Assembly (NCBI GenBank): GCA_024281995.1
Contig: JAMWZW010000005.1
Location: 62,001 to 126,000, forward strand
Direction: 5' to 3'
Length of the DNA: 64,000 bases
DNA from: Nitrosomonas sp.
GTDB taxonomy: Bacteria; Pseudomonadota; Gammaproteobacteria; Burkholderiales; Nitrosomonadaceae
Every line of letters starts with the position of its first letter. Positions within the stretch are counted from its first letter, which is position 1. Shown here piece by piece: positions 1 through 8,424 of the stretch. The notes beneath the pieces were generated by a model, which had not been told where the DNA came from, did no database searches, and saw only the letters and a program-made list of their open reading frames with translations. The position numbers and the translations under genes were made by a program.

Positions 1-5
1 AACTG

Positions 6-800
6 CTATCCGATTGGAAGATCGGAAGGTTTTCCAGTTTGCTTGTGCGAAATAGGTAGCGACAAAGTATCAGCAATTGCTTTTTCCGCTAATCGCGCAA
101 GCTCTCTACGGTTCTTCATGCCACATTGAATCGGTTCGGTAAAAGTTAATTCGGCGGTAATGCTAGTTTGGCACAGTATAGCTTGCAGCGACATAATCAA
201 TGAAGAATCAACATACGCAGCTTCCTCGCAAATGCCGCCGAGAGTATTGCGGTAGCAAATGGCTACTGGATACAATAATGCATCCGCAGTAATTGCCGAT
301 TGCAACAACGATGCATGAAAGTGATTCAATTGCTTGCCGTTGGTCGTCGTCCCTTCTGGAAATACAGCAACTCGCTCACTAGCTTCCAGAACATCACTGA
401 TTTGTTGGTTAATGCGGATGGTATCGCTACGTTTTGACCGTTCAATAAATAATGTATTTGCATTTCTGCAAAGTGTTCCTAATATTGGCCAACGACTAAT
501 TTCTGCTTTAGCCACAAAGCGAGTCGGGCAGGCGGCCATTAATACGCAAACATCCAACCAAGATACATGATTGGCAGCAAGTAATACGCGTGGTACTTCC
601 ATGCTTGGCAGCTTGCCATGACAATTTAATTTAATATTGAGAATAGCTAGCAAACCCGTAGCCCAATGTTGCATCATTTGCCGTTGGATATGTAGCGGAA
701 CGTATGGGTAAACAATTGATTTCAGTAATCCTGAAACAACATGTGAAAGCAAGCGAATAAAGCGAATAAAGCGTAGTAGTGACGGAGCTTCTTTCTGCAC
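6..800 (-). CDS. 1-acyl-sn-glycerol-3-phosphate acyltransferase (PlsC family)
   Basis: A membrane-associated acyltransferase of the PlsC/LPLAT family, expected to add the second acyl chain to lysophosphatidic acid in phospholipid synthesis. The catalytic HX4D motif is visible as NHVSWLD (His78, Asp83) and the substrate-binding FPEGTT motif lies at residues 147-152. A hydrophobic, basic N-terminal stretch (residues 8-35) would anchor it to the inner membrane. At 264 residues it is of normal family length and complete. The start is GTG; no better ATG lies upstream of the conserved region. The gene stands alone, followed leftwards by the window edge. Substrate specificity cannot be read from sequence: an ornithine-lipid or lyso-ornithine acyltransferase role is also possible. 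Confidence 0.85.
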   Translation of the reverse strand: MQKEAPSLLRFIRFIRLLSHVVSGLLKSIVYPYVPLHIQRQMMQHWATGLLAILNIKLNCHGKLPSMEVPRVLLAANHVSWLDVCVLMAACPTRFVAKAEISRWPILGTLCRNANTLFIERSKRSDTIRINQQISDVLEASERVAVFPEGTTTNGKQLNHFHASLLQSAITADALLYPVAICYRNTLGGICEEAAYVDSSLIMSLQAILCQTSITAELTFTEPIQCGMKNRRELARLAEKAIADTLSLPISHKQTGKPSDLPIG

Positions 801-1145
801 GGGAAGGATTGTATTTGCTAGTAGGAATAAATGAAACGTAGAGATTATACTTGTAATTCTATCAGTAAGTTATGTGGTGTCTGTTGATAAATATTCTTAA
901 TAAATATATATAACCTTTTATAAACAAACATTTTGTCATAATTAAATTTTATTAAAATTGATTCAAAACTATAGTAAAATAAAAAGTGTTGCGAATATTT
1001 AGTGTTTTGAGTGTAGTGATTATATAGCAATGATCTGGAATTCTAGTTATTTAATAACGGGAACGGTTTCTGCTGAAATTTATGAAATCGCTAAAATTAC
1101 ATATTGATTTAATAGCAAGGTCACTCAACTATTGGATAAACTAGC
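801..1145. other. AT-rich intergenic region between divergent genes
   Basis: This very AT-rich stretch separates the divergently transcribed PlsC-like and D-Ala-D-Ala endopeptidase genes, so promoters for both must lie here. I see no convincing ORF, hairpin or repeat in it. Confidence 0.5.
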
Positions 1146-1973
1146 ATGAAACAAACGATCCTGATGCTTTGCCTCATTTTTTTTTATTCCAATGATATTC
1201 TCGCCAAAAACAATAATCCGGATATTAAATCTCACGCTGCAGTAATCTTTAATGCGCAAAATGAGCGTATTATTTACGATAAGAATGCCGACCAGGTGTT
1301 GCCTATTGCTTCCATTACCAAACTGATGACTGCCATGGTTACCCTGGATGCGGGTCTATCTCCTAGTGAAATAATTAGCATTACACAGGCAGATGTCGAT
1401 AAATTAAAGCGTACCTCTTCTCGCTTGCCTGTGGGTAGCAGCTTTCCCCGTTATGAATTATTGAAACTAGCGCTTATGTCTTCCGAGAATCGTGCTGCTG
1501 CTGCACTTGGGCGTACATATCCGGGTGGCACGAAAGCTTTCGTCAATGCAATGAATCTTAAAGCTAAGAAACTTAATATGCTGAACAGTCGTTTTGTTGA
1601 TGCTACCGGTTTGAATAGTGGTAATGTGGCTACCGCTCGCGATTTGACAAAATTAGTAAAAGCTTCTAACAACTATACGATTATTCGCGAATTTTCAACC
1701 GCTTCAAAACATTTTGTATCTGCTGGAAACAGGCGCGGCCAGTTGCAATATGTTAATTCCAATAGTTTGGTTCATAATCAAAATTGGGCAATTGATGTTT
1801 CCAAAACCGGCTATCTCAATGAAGCTGGACGTTGTTTAGTGATGCAAGTCAATATTTCAGGTCAGCCCGTTGTCATTGTGTTATTAAACTCATGGGGCAA
1901 GAATACACGCATTGGTGATGCCAATCGTGTAAAAAAATGGCTTGAGAATAATCAAGGACGGAAGCACGTATAA
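1146..1973 (+). CDS. pbpG: D-alanyl-D-alanine endopeptidase (PBP7-like, peptidase S11)
   Basis: A periplasmic low-molecular-weight penicillin-binding protein that should cleave D-Ala-meso-DAP cross-links in peptidoglycan. An N-terminal signal peptide (about residues 1-20) is followed by the three serine-acylase motifs: SXXK as SITK (Ser56-Lys59), SXN as SEN (Ser113-Asn115) and KTG (Lys220-Gly222). The 275-residue length fits the PbpG/PBP7 endopeptidase group rather than DacA, which carries an extra C-terminal domain and anchor. It is convergent with the M32 carboxypeptidase gene, with only 10 bp between the stop codons. The symbol is assigned by motif layout and length, so DacA-like carboxypeptidase activity is not excluded. 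Confidence 0.88.
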   Translation: MKQTILMLCLIFFYSNDILAKNNNPDIKSHAAVIFNAQNERIIYDKNADQVLPIASITKLMTAMVTLDAGLSPSEIISITQADVDKLKRTSSRLPVGSSFPRYELLKLALMSSENRAAAALGRTYPGGTKAFVNAMNLKAKKLNMLNSRFVDATGLNSGNVATARDLTKLVKASNNYTIIREFSTASKHFVSAGNRRGQLQYVNSNSLVHNQNWAIDVSKTGYLNEAGRCLVMQVNISGQPVVIVLLNSWGKNTRIGDANRVKKWLENNQGRKHV

Positions 1974-1983
1974 AAGCGGTAAA

Positions 1984-3501
1984 TCAGGATAAAGCCACTC
2001 CGTAAATTTTGCCGTATTTACTCTTAAGATATTCAATAAAATAATTCGGATTCAAAGTTTCGCCAGTAATGCGCTGGACAAGTTCCTGTGGATTATGAAG
2101 TCTGCCCTGACGGTGAATCTTTTCATTTAACCAAGCCTTAATTGGTGCAAAATTTCCTTTTGCAATATTTTGTTCAGTATTTTGTTGTTCACTTAGCAAT
2201 TTTTTGTAAAACTGACAAGCATACATTGCCCCCAATGTGTAGGAAGGGAAATACCCAAAAGCTCCACTGCTCCAATGAGAGTCTTGCAATATTCCTAAGG
2301 TATCGTTGGGAGGTTTAATACCCAAATATTTTTGCATCAACTCATTCCAGATTTGTGGTAAATCATCAACCTGCATCGAACCCTCGAACAAACCTTTTTC
2401 AATTTCGTAGCGTAAAATGACATGCAAAGGATAAGTTACTTCGTCTGCTTCCACGCGAATAAAATTTGGCTTACAAATATTGATTGCCCGATAGAACAAA
2501 TCTGGATTAGCTGATTGAAGATTTTCAGGAAATGTTGTACGAAATAATTCAAAATAATGTAAGCAGAATGGCTTGCTTTGGGCAATCAACCGCTCCCAAA
2601 ACAACGATTGAGATTCGTGAATACCCATTGTTAATGATTCTGATGCAGGTAAATTGCCTATTTCGTGCGGGCGTCCCTGTTCATAGAGAGCGTGACCTGT
2701 CTCATGAATAATTGAATACAGTGATTCTACAAAATCATTGTCTTTATAGCGGGTGGTGATGCGAACATCCGTTGGGTGGCTACCTCCACAAAATGGATGT
2801 ACCGATATGTCAATACGCCCTTGTTCAAAATTAAAGCCAATATCCTGGCTGATTTTTCGCGCTAATGCTTCTTGTTTATATTGTGCAAATTTTCCTTGTA
2901 AAAACGATGTGTCTGGCTGATAAGCATGATTCTGAATGGTATGAATTAAGGGTATAAGTTGTGCTTTCAGATGTTCGAAAATAGGTGTGATCATAGCCGT
3001 TGTTGTACCGTGCTCAAACAGATCAATATTTGCGTCGTATGGTAATAATTCGGGTGATACGCATTTTGCCCATTCTTTTTTAAGTTCCAGAAAGCGTTTC
3101 AATACCGGTGCAAAATCGGAAAATTTATTTTCCAAACGTGCCAATACCCAAATGCTATGACCATGTGAACTTAATTCCGCCAATTCTTGTACTAGCCGCT
3201 TGGGAACTTTGGTTTCCAGTTCAAAATTGCGCCGTGCTTCGCGGATATTACATCGTTCGACTTCATCCCAATCGTCACAAAAATTTTCCTTGAGCTCATT
3301 TAAACAGTTACCCAGCGCGGGATCGGTCATGCGATCGTGAATAACACCAGCTAGCGTTGCTAATTGTTTTGCTCGTGCTTCGCTGGCTCCTGCTGGCATC
3401 ATTACTTCCTGATCCCATCCAAGCGTGCTCATGATCCCATTTAAATGAGCAATTTCCTCCAGTTTCTGAACTAAAGTTTGGTAATATTGGTTCATAATCA
3501 T
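1984..3501 (-). CDS. Carboxypeptidase M32 (thermostable carboxypeptidase 1 family)
   Basis: A cytosolic zinc metallocarboxypeptidase of family M32, which trims C-terminal residues from peptides. The diagnostic HEXXH zinc motif is HETGH (about residue 265), followed by family motifs ESQSLFWE and YPLHVILRYE. At 505 residues the length is typical, and the protein is helical throughout with no signal peptide. Two in-frame ATG codons (3501 and 3495) are possible starts, and neither has a strong Shine-Dalgarno. The gene is divergent from hemJ across roughly 120 bp that must hold both promoters. Confidence 0.93.
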   Translation of the reverse strand: MIMNQYYQTLVQKLEEIAHLNGIMSTLGWDQEVMMPAGASEARAKQLATLAGVIHDRMTDPALGNCLNELKENFCDDWDEVERCNIREARRNFELETKVPKRLVQELAELSSHGHSIWVLARLENKFSDFAPVLKRFLELKKEWAKCVSPELLPYDANIDLFEHGTTTAMITPIFEHLKAQLIPLIHTIQNHAYQPDTSFLQGKFAQYKQEALARKISQDIGFNFEQGRIDISVHPFCGGSHPTDVRITTRYKDNDFVESLYSIIHETGHALYEQGRPHEIGNLPASESLTMGIHESQSLFWERLIAQSKPFCLHYFELFRTTFPENLQSANPDLFYRAINICKPNFIRVEADEVTYPLHVILRYEIEKGLFEGSMQVDDLPQIWNELMQKYLGIKPPNDTLGILQDSHWSSGAFGYFPSYTLGAMYACQFYKKLLSEQQNTEQNIAKGNFAPIKAWLNEKIHRQGRLHNPQELVQRITGETLNPNYFIEYLKSKYGKIYGVALS

Positions 3502-3618
3502 CTAATTTGTTTGCAGAAATAGTAACAATACGCACTTTTTCGCACATGTTTTCAAGGGAAAATGTTAAAATTATAAACTTGACCCCCCATCCAATTTTAA
3601 CATTATCATCCAATTGCC

Positions 3619-4035
3619 ATGCTGTGGATAAAATCATTGCACATCATTTTCATGGTTACCTGGTTCGCTGGATTGTTCTACTTGCCACGTTTATTTGTCT
3701 ATCATGCCTTGTGCGAAGATGCCCCAGGTAAAGAGCGTTTTAAAATCATGGAACGTAAACTTTACTATGGCATCATGACGCCGGGTGCAGTGCTGACGGT
3801 GGTTTTTGGCCTATGGCTATGGCTCGTTTACGGTTTCTCGGGTAACTGGCTTTATGCAAAATTGGTGTTAGTTATGATGCTGGTCTTTTACCATTATTAC
3901 TGTGGGAAATTTGTTGTTGCATTTAAAAATGATACTAATCTACATGGTCATGTTTTTTACCGTTGGTTCAATGAGTTTCCAGTGCTAATTTTATTTGCTG
4001 TTGTGATTCTAGTCGTCATTAAGCCTGATTTGTGA
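3619..4035 (+). CDS. hemJ: Protoporphyrinogen IX oxidase HemJ (CopD/UPF0093 family)
   Basis: A small four-helix inner-membrane protein matching the HemJ family, which oxidises protoporphyrinogen IX to protoporphyrin IX, the penultimate heme step. The N-terminal segment carries the family pattern SLHII-FMVTWFAGLFYLPRLFVYH, with the conserved histidines and arginine. A later YAKL motif contains the conserved lysine in the third helix. At 138 residues the length is standard. The ATG start puts the conserved Trp-Ile-Lys segment directly at the N-terminus. hemB, another heme gene, lies 29 kb away in the same window, so there is no heme operon here. Confidence 0.88.
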   Translation: MLWIKSLHIIFMVTWFAGLFYLPRLFVYHALCEDAPGKERFKIMERKLYYGIMTPGAVLTVVFGLWLWLVYGFSGNWLYAKLVLVMMLVFYHYYCGKFVVAFKNDTNLHGHVFYRWFNEFPVLILFAVVILVVIKPDL

Positions 4036-4455
4036 TAAGTAATTAAAACCCGAATACTCTTATATTTGCGTTTTGCTGTTTGACTCTGTACTGATTTAAG
4101 TCCAGGTAATATTTGTTAAGTAAGACTGTGATTAAATTTTTGATTTACTTTGGGCAGTCGCACGAGGCTACCCATAAAAAATGCAAATTAAATTTGATTG
4201 AGAGCTTAATTTCTTATTTTTTATTTTGAATCCTAGAGAATTATTACATTATAAGGGTTTTATTTTACATAAGTTATCAATTTCTATCTATTGCTATATA
4301 GATTTTCAAAAAAGTGCCGTCTTTTGTTTAAGTTATTGTAACAATTGCATTTGAAGCGCAAATACAATTGTTAATCTGTAAGTCAAATGCTATCGATTAA
4401 TAAAAAGAGATCCTATAAAAAATAGAAAGCATGTCGTTAAAATTATTATGATTCA
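4036..4455. other. AT-rich intergenic region upstream of glycan-lipid genes
   Basis: About 420 bp of low-complexity AT-rich DNA precede the flippase-like gene. I see no ORF worth naming and no strong hairpin. The promoter of the five-gene group that follows is expected in its right half. Confidence 0.4.
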
Positions 4456-5454
4456 ATGCCATATAGAAATATTATGAAAATAAGAGATCAGTTTAAGTGG
4501 ACAATCCTGGGTATTGTCATAGGCTTGGTTTTTTTATGGTTCTCGCTTAGTGGGATTGATTTTGATTCAATAGTCGATAGTCTTGCGGGCGTCAAGTTTT
4601 TTCCAGCTATTATGGCTGTTATAGCTAGTTTACTATTTATGTTAATTAAGGCATGGCGTTGGTCGGTCATTTTGGGACCGGTAGCGCATGTGAGGATGTC
4701 ATTACTACATTCTGCGGTTTATATTGGTACTGCGGCTAATCTTATTATTGTACATTCCGGAGAAGTTCTTCGAGCTGCTTTGGTTGGACGTAAATCACAA
4801 ATTGCATCTAGTGCCATTTTTGCATCAATTGGGGTAGAGAGAGTTTTTGATTTTATGGTGGTGGTTACCTTGTTCGGAGTTCTTTTAATTATTAATCCTG
4901 AACTTCCAGAATATGTCACTGCTGCTGGTTTTATTGCATTATTCCTGGTGATAGTGGGTTTGATAATAATGCTATCCCTGTTCATACCTTCAAAAATGCG
5001 TAAACAGTTAGCGGCGTTGCTAGTTCGTTTTTTACCTGAGAAATTTTCAGAGATTATCATAAAACAACTTAAGCATAGTCTCGTAGGTTTTTCAGCATTG
5101 GGCAGTGCATCTACTTTAATAAATGCTTTTTTATTATCTCTTTTGCAATGGGGTTGCATCGTAGGTGCAATTTGGTTAAGCGCTAGTTCGGTTGGATATA
5201 CAGCAACATTTGCAATGGTAATTACAGTGTGGATACTTATGGTGATTGGTCTTACTTTACCATCTTCTCCGGCACAGTTAGGAACAATTCAATTAGCGTT
5301 TACTCTAGGGTTTTCTTTCTCATTGAATGAAACACAAATTCCTTTTGCTGCTTCGGTTGTTTACACGTGTTGTGTAAATATACCTTATATGATTATTGGA
5401 GCAGTGTGTTGGTTGCGGTCTGGTGGAATCAGCGCGCAACCAGATACACAATAA
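4456..5454 (+). CDS. Flippase-like integral membrane protein (LPG synthase TM-domain/UPF0104 family)
   Basis: A polytopic inner-membrane protein of 332 residues with about eight hydrophobic helices, matching the UPF0104 / lysylphosphatidylglycerol-synthase transmembrane family. Recognisable family features are an early KAWRW segment, the GEVLRA motif near residue 100, SIGVERVFDF near residue 126 and a late LPSSPAQLGT motif. Members are found in polysaccharide and glycolipid loci and are often proposed to move polyprenyl-linked sugars across the membrane, but few have been tested. It begins a co-directional set with wecB, a deacetylase, a GT2 and an FAD enzyme, with a 33-bp gap to wecB. That context supports a lipid-linked sugar substrate (inference). 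An in-frame ATG at 4474 is an alternative start. Confidence 0.75.
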   Translation: MPYRNIMKIRDQFKWTILGIVIGLVFLWFSLSGIDFDSIVDSLAGVKFFPAIMAVIASLLFMLIKAWRWSVILGPVAHVRMSLLHSAVYIGTAANLIIVHSGEVLRAALVGRKSQIASSAIFASIGVERVFDFMVVVTLFGVLLIINPELPEYVTAAGFIALFLVIVGLIIMLSLFIPSKMRKQLAALLVRFLPEKFSEIIIKQLKHSLVGFSALGSASTLINAFLLSLLQWGCIVGAIWLSASSVGYTATFAMVITVWILMVIGLTLPSSPAQLGTIQLAFTLGFSFSLNETQIPFAASVVYTCCVNIPYMIIGAVCWLRSGGISAQPDTQ

Positions 5455-5487
5455 AGATTCTTTTCTTATTAGACGAGGTAATTCGTA

Positions 5488-6642
5488 GTGACGAAAACAT
5501 CAAATAGAATTAAGTCAATTCTTACTCTTTTTGGAACACGACCGGAAATTATTAAGTTGGCTCCGGTTATTTGGGCAATTGAACAACGAAAAGATACTTT
5601 ACGAAGTATTACTGTTTCATCTTCTCAGCATACAGATTTGTTGAGGCCATTTATACGGGAATTTGGTATAAATATCGATCATGATTTAGCGGTAATGACA
5701 CCTGGGCAGACCCCCAGTGGGGTATTGGCGCGAATTGTTGAAGCAATAGAACGATTATTTTTGGTTGAACGCCCCGACTTAGTCTTAGTTCAGGGGGATA
5801 CGACAACAGCAATTGCCGGTGCATTGGCAGCCTTTTATATGCGAATACCTGTGGCTCACGTTGAAGCAGGTTTGAGGACAGGTAATCGTCAAAGTCCATT
5901 TCCTGAAGAAATGAATCGCCGTCTGATAACTCAATTGGCAGATCTTCATTTTGCTGCTACTACTAAGAATATCGAAATTTTACAAGCCGAGGGTGTTCAG
6001 GAAAAATGTATAATCCTTACTGGAAACCCCGTTATAGATTCACTCCAACATATTCTTACTCATTCATCAGCCTCTTTGTTACTTTCTAGATTGCTTGATA
6101 GGATTGCAAGTAAGCGTCTCATTGTACTCACGACACACCGCCGAGAAAATTTTGGACAGGTTATGTCTTCGCATTTGAAAGCACTTCGTCGTTTTGTGGA
6201 GCGCCATCAAGACATCGAGTTGGTATTTCCAGTGCATCCCAATCCATCAGTGCGTGCTGTGGTCGATAAGGAATTTACAGGCATAGAACGAATTCATTGT
6301 ATAGAGCCTCTCGAATATGCTGATTTTTTGCACTTGCTTTCTCGAGCATGGATAATTGTTTCTGATTCAGGAGGAGTTCAAGAAGAAGCGCCTTCACTAG
6401 GGAAACCGCTATTGATTTTACGCGACACGACAGAACGCCCGGAAGTAATCGATTGTGGAGTAGGGCGTCTTGTTGGCCACTCAGGAGATCATCTTGAAGA
6501 AATGCTTGAGGCTACCTTGATCGATAAATTATGGTTTGAAGCAGTAAGTAGTACAGAAAATCCCTTTGGTAAAGGAGATGCTGGGGAGAAAATAGTATCT
6601 GCCATCCTACAATTTTTTGCGTTGAAAGAGGGGGGCGCATAA
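5488..6642 (+). CDS. wecB: UDP-N-acetylglucosamine 2-epimerase (non-hydrolysing)
   Basis: A cytosolic epimerase interconverting UDP-GlcNAc and UDP-ManNAc, the entry step to ManNAc-containing glycans. Family motifs appear in order: GTRPEIIKLAPV near the N-terminus, VQGDTTT, HVEAGLRTG, FPEEMNR, THRREN, the SDSGGVQEEAP nucleotide-binding loop and RDTTERPE. The 384-residue length is standard. It starts with GTG, preceded by GAGG about 10 bases upstream. Its stop codon overlaps the ATG of the deacetylase gene by one base (TAATG), indicating translational coupling. No wecC (UDP-ManNAc dehydrogenase) is adjacent, so the ManNAc is probably used directly rather than oxidised to ManNAcA (inference). 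Confidence 0.93.
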   Translation: MTKTSNRIKSILTLFGTRPEIIKLAPVIWAIEQRKDTLRSITVSSSQHTDLLRPFIREFGINIDHDLAVMTPGQTPSGVLARIVEAIERLFLVERPDLVLVQGDTTTAIAGALAAFYMRIPVAHVEAGLRTGNRQSPFPEEMNRRLITQLADLHFAATTKNIEILQAEGVQEKCIILTGNPVIDSLQHILTHSSASLLLSRLLDRIASKRLIVLTTHRRENFGQVMSSHLKALRRFVERHQDIELVFPVHPNPSVRAVVDKEFTGIERIHCIEPLEYADFLHLLSRAWIIVSDSGGVQEEAPSLGKPLLILRDTTERPEVIDCGVGRLVGHSGDHLEEMLEATLIDKLWFEAVSSTENPFGKGDAGEKIVSAILQFFALKEGGA

Positions 6643-7631
6643 TGAATCACATACAATCTTCTGCTCAGAGTAGTAAGCCCCTTGCAAGTTTGTCATTGGA
6701 TTTAGACAATGAGTGGGCTTATCTGAAAACTCATGGAGACCCAGCCTGGGAATCCTTTCCTTCTTATCTTGATGTTGTAGTCCCGAGGATACTTGAAGTA
6801 CTTGCCTGCCACCAGCTGAAAATTACAGTATTTGTGGTAGGTCAGGATGCAGCACTTGAATATAATCAGAAAGCATTGGCGCAAATTGCAAGCACAGGTC
6901 ACGAAATAGGGAATCATTCTTTACGTCATGAACCTTGGTTGCATCTGTTTTCTGAACAAGATCTTGAACAAGAGTTAGCGGAAGCTGAGCGATATATTGA
7001 AACAGCTACAGGTCAAAAACCTACAGGCTTCAGAGGGCCTGGTTATAGCCAATCATCAACTTTGCTGCGTGTGCTCGTTCGGCGAGGCTATGTCTACGAT
7101 GCCAGTTCATTGCCAAGCTTTATTGGGCCGATTGCGCGTGCTTATTATTTTGCGACAGGTCAATTTGATGCTGAACAACGCGAACGTCTCAATCGTTTAT
7201 TTGGTAGCTGGAAAGATGGATTTCGACCATTAAAACCTTATTATTGGCGTTTTGATAATGTATCATTGTTAGAGATGCCGGTCACAACTTTTCCAGTCTT
7301 TCGTGTCCCGATTCATTTAAGTTACGTAATGTATTTAGCAGGATTTTCCACATTATTAGCGCAAACTTATTTTCATTCAGCACTGTGGATATGCCGATTG
7401 CTCAAAGTAGAGCCTTCGATATTATTGCATCCACTTGATTTTCTCGGCGGTGAAGATGTACCTCGATTAAAATTTTTTCCATCGATGAGGATGACCGGAG
7501 AGCATAAAATTTCTATGGTTAATAAATGCTTAGGTAGTTTTGTGCGTCTGTTCGATGTCCGATCAGTAGGTGAGCATGCTGCAATTGTCGCTACACGAAA
7601 GAATCTATTGGAAGTCGAGCCGGGTAGTTAA
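6642..7631 (+). CDS. Polysaccharide deacetylase (NodB-homology) protein
   Basis: A metal-dependent deacetylase of carbohydrate esterase family 4. The NodB fold is shown by an N-terminal Asp pair (Asp20, Asp22 in LDLDNEW), the metal motif H-x3-H (His92, His96, following HEIGN), the motif RGPGYS and a C-terminal LHPLD segment. It has no signal peptide, so it should act in the cytoplasm or on the inner membrane face. That is unlike secreted chitin or peptidoglycan deacetylases and like ArnD or NaxD, which act on polyprenyl-phosphate sugars. A hydrophobic segment around residues 220-240 may touch the membrane. It lies between wecB and a DPM1-like GT2, so Und-P-ManNAc is a plausible substrate (inference). 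The exosortase-associated deacetylase family is another candidate. Confidence 0.8.
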   Translation: MNHIQSSAQSSKPLASLSLDLDNEWAYLKTHGDPAWESFPSYLDVVVPRILEVLACHQLKITVFVVGQDAALEYNQKALAQIASTGHEIGNHSLRHEPWLHLFSEQDLEQELAEAERYIETATGQKPTGFRGPGYSQSSTLLRVLVRRGYVYDASSLPSFIGPIARAYYFATGQFDAEQRERLNRLFGSWKDGFRPLKPYYWRFDNVSLLEMPVTTFPVFRVPIHLSYVMYLAGFSTLLAQTYFHSALWICRLLKVEPSILLHPLDFLGGEDVPRLKFFPSMRMTGEHKISMVNKCLGSFVRLFDVRSVGEHAAIVATRKNLLEVEPGS

Positions 7632-7662
7632 TAATGCAAGTACTGTTCAGTTAGGAGAAAAA

Positions 7663-8424
7663 ATGTTAGACAAAAGAATTATAGTAATGTTACCTGCGTA
7701 TAATGAGGAAAAAGATCTTCCTGCATTGCTGCACCGTATTCAGTGTGCTTTAGAAAAGTGGGCTAAATATCAAGTTGTAGTAGTGGACGATGGTTCGACT
7801 GATCATACTGCACAAATTGTACGTGATGCTGCGATGAAGATGCCGGTAGAGTTGATTCAGCATCCTCAAAATATGGGGCTTGGTGCAGCGATGCGTACTG
7901 GTCTCAAAGCGGCTGCACAAAACAGTGATGTGGTAATTACTTTGGATGCTGATAATTCACAGGATCCAGAGTTGATAAGAACCATGGTGCAGCGATTGGA
8001 TGAAGGTTTTGATGTGGTCATCGCTTCTCGATTTCAACCTGGTGCCCAAGAGGTTGGTGTGCCACCATTTCGTGTATTCCTTAGTCATCTTTCGAGTACT
8101 GGTATACGTACTTTGGTTCGCTATCCGGGAGTGCGCGATTACACCTGCGGGTTTCGTGCCTATCGAGCGGAAACATTGCGTAATTTGATTGCGATTTTTG
8201 GAGATAATTTTATACGAGAAAATGGTTTTTCCTGTATGTTCGAGTTATTACTGAACTTGCGAACCTTGAATGCCCGAGCTTCCGAAGTACCACTCGTGCT
8301 TCGTTATGATCTCAAAGAGGGCGTCAGTAAAATGCGTATTTTCCGTACGATGTGGCGTTATGTAATTACATTGACGCGCGGTTTTTTACCGATAACCTGG
8401 AGAATAACATCAAAACATGAATGA
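7663..8424 (+). CDS. Glycosyltransferase family 2, DPM1/polyprenyl-phosphate sugar synthase-like
   Basis: A GT-A fold family 2 glycosyltransferase. The N-terminal PAYNEE motif, VVDDGSTD (residues 40-47) and the catalytic DAD motif (Asp95-Ala-Asp97, followed by NSQDP) are all present. The QHPQNMGLGAA stretch and overall layout match dolichyl-phosphate-mannose synthase-like enzymes, which put a sugar on a polyprenyl phosphate. It lacks the C-terminal transmembrane pair of ArnC/GtrB. The start was set at the ATG preceded by AGGAG five bases upstream; an open frame extends upstream to 7570 but overlaps the deacetylase gene and has no ribosome site. The product is 253 residues. Its end overlaps the FAD oxidoreductase start by 8 bp. 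Confidence 0.85.
   Translation: MLDKRIIVMLPAYNEEKDLPALLHRIQCALEKWAKYQVVVVDDGSTDHTAQIVRDAAMKMPVELIQHPQNMGLGAAMRTGLKAAAQNSDVVITLDADNSQDPELIRTMVQRLDEGFDVVIASRFQPGAQEVGVPPFRVFLSHLSSTGIRTLVRYPGVRDYTCGFRAYRAETLRNLIAIFGDNFIRENGFSCMFELLLNLRTLNARASEVPLVLRYDLKEGVSKMRIFRTMWRYVITLTRGFLPITWRITSKHE

Noticed and set aside
845..1030. Short minus-strand open frame in the AT-rich gap
   Set aside because: Composition is Tyr/Phe/Lys-rich, typical of random AT-rich DNA, and it has no start signal.
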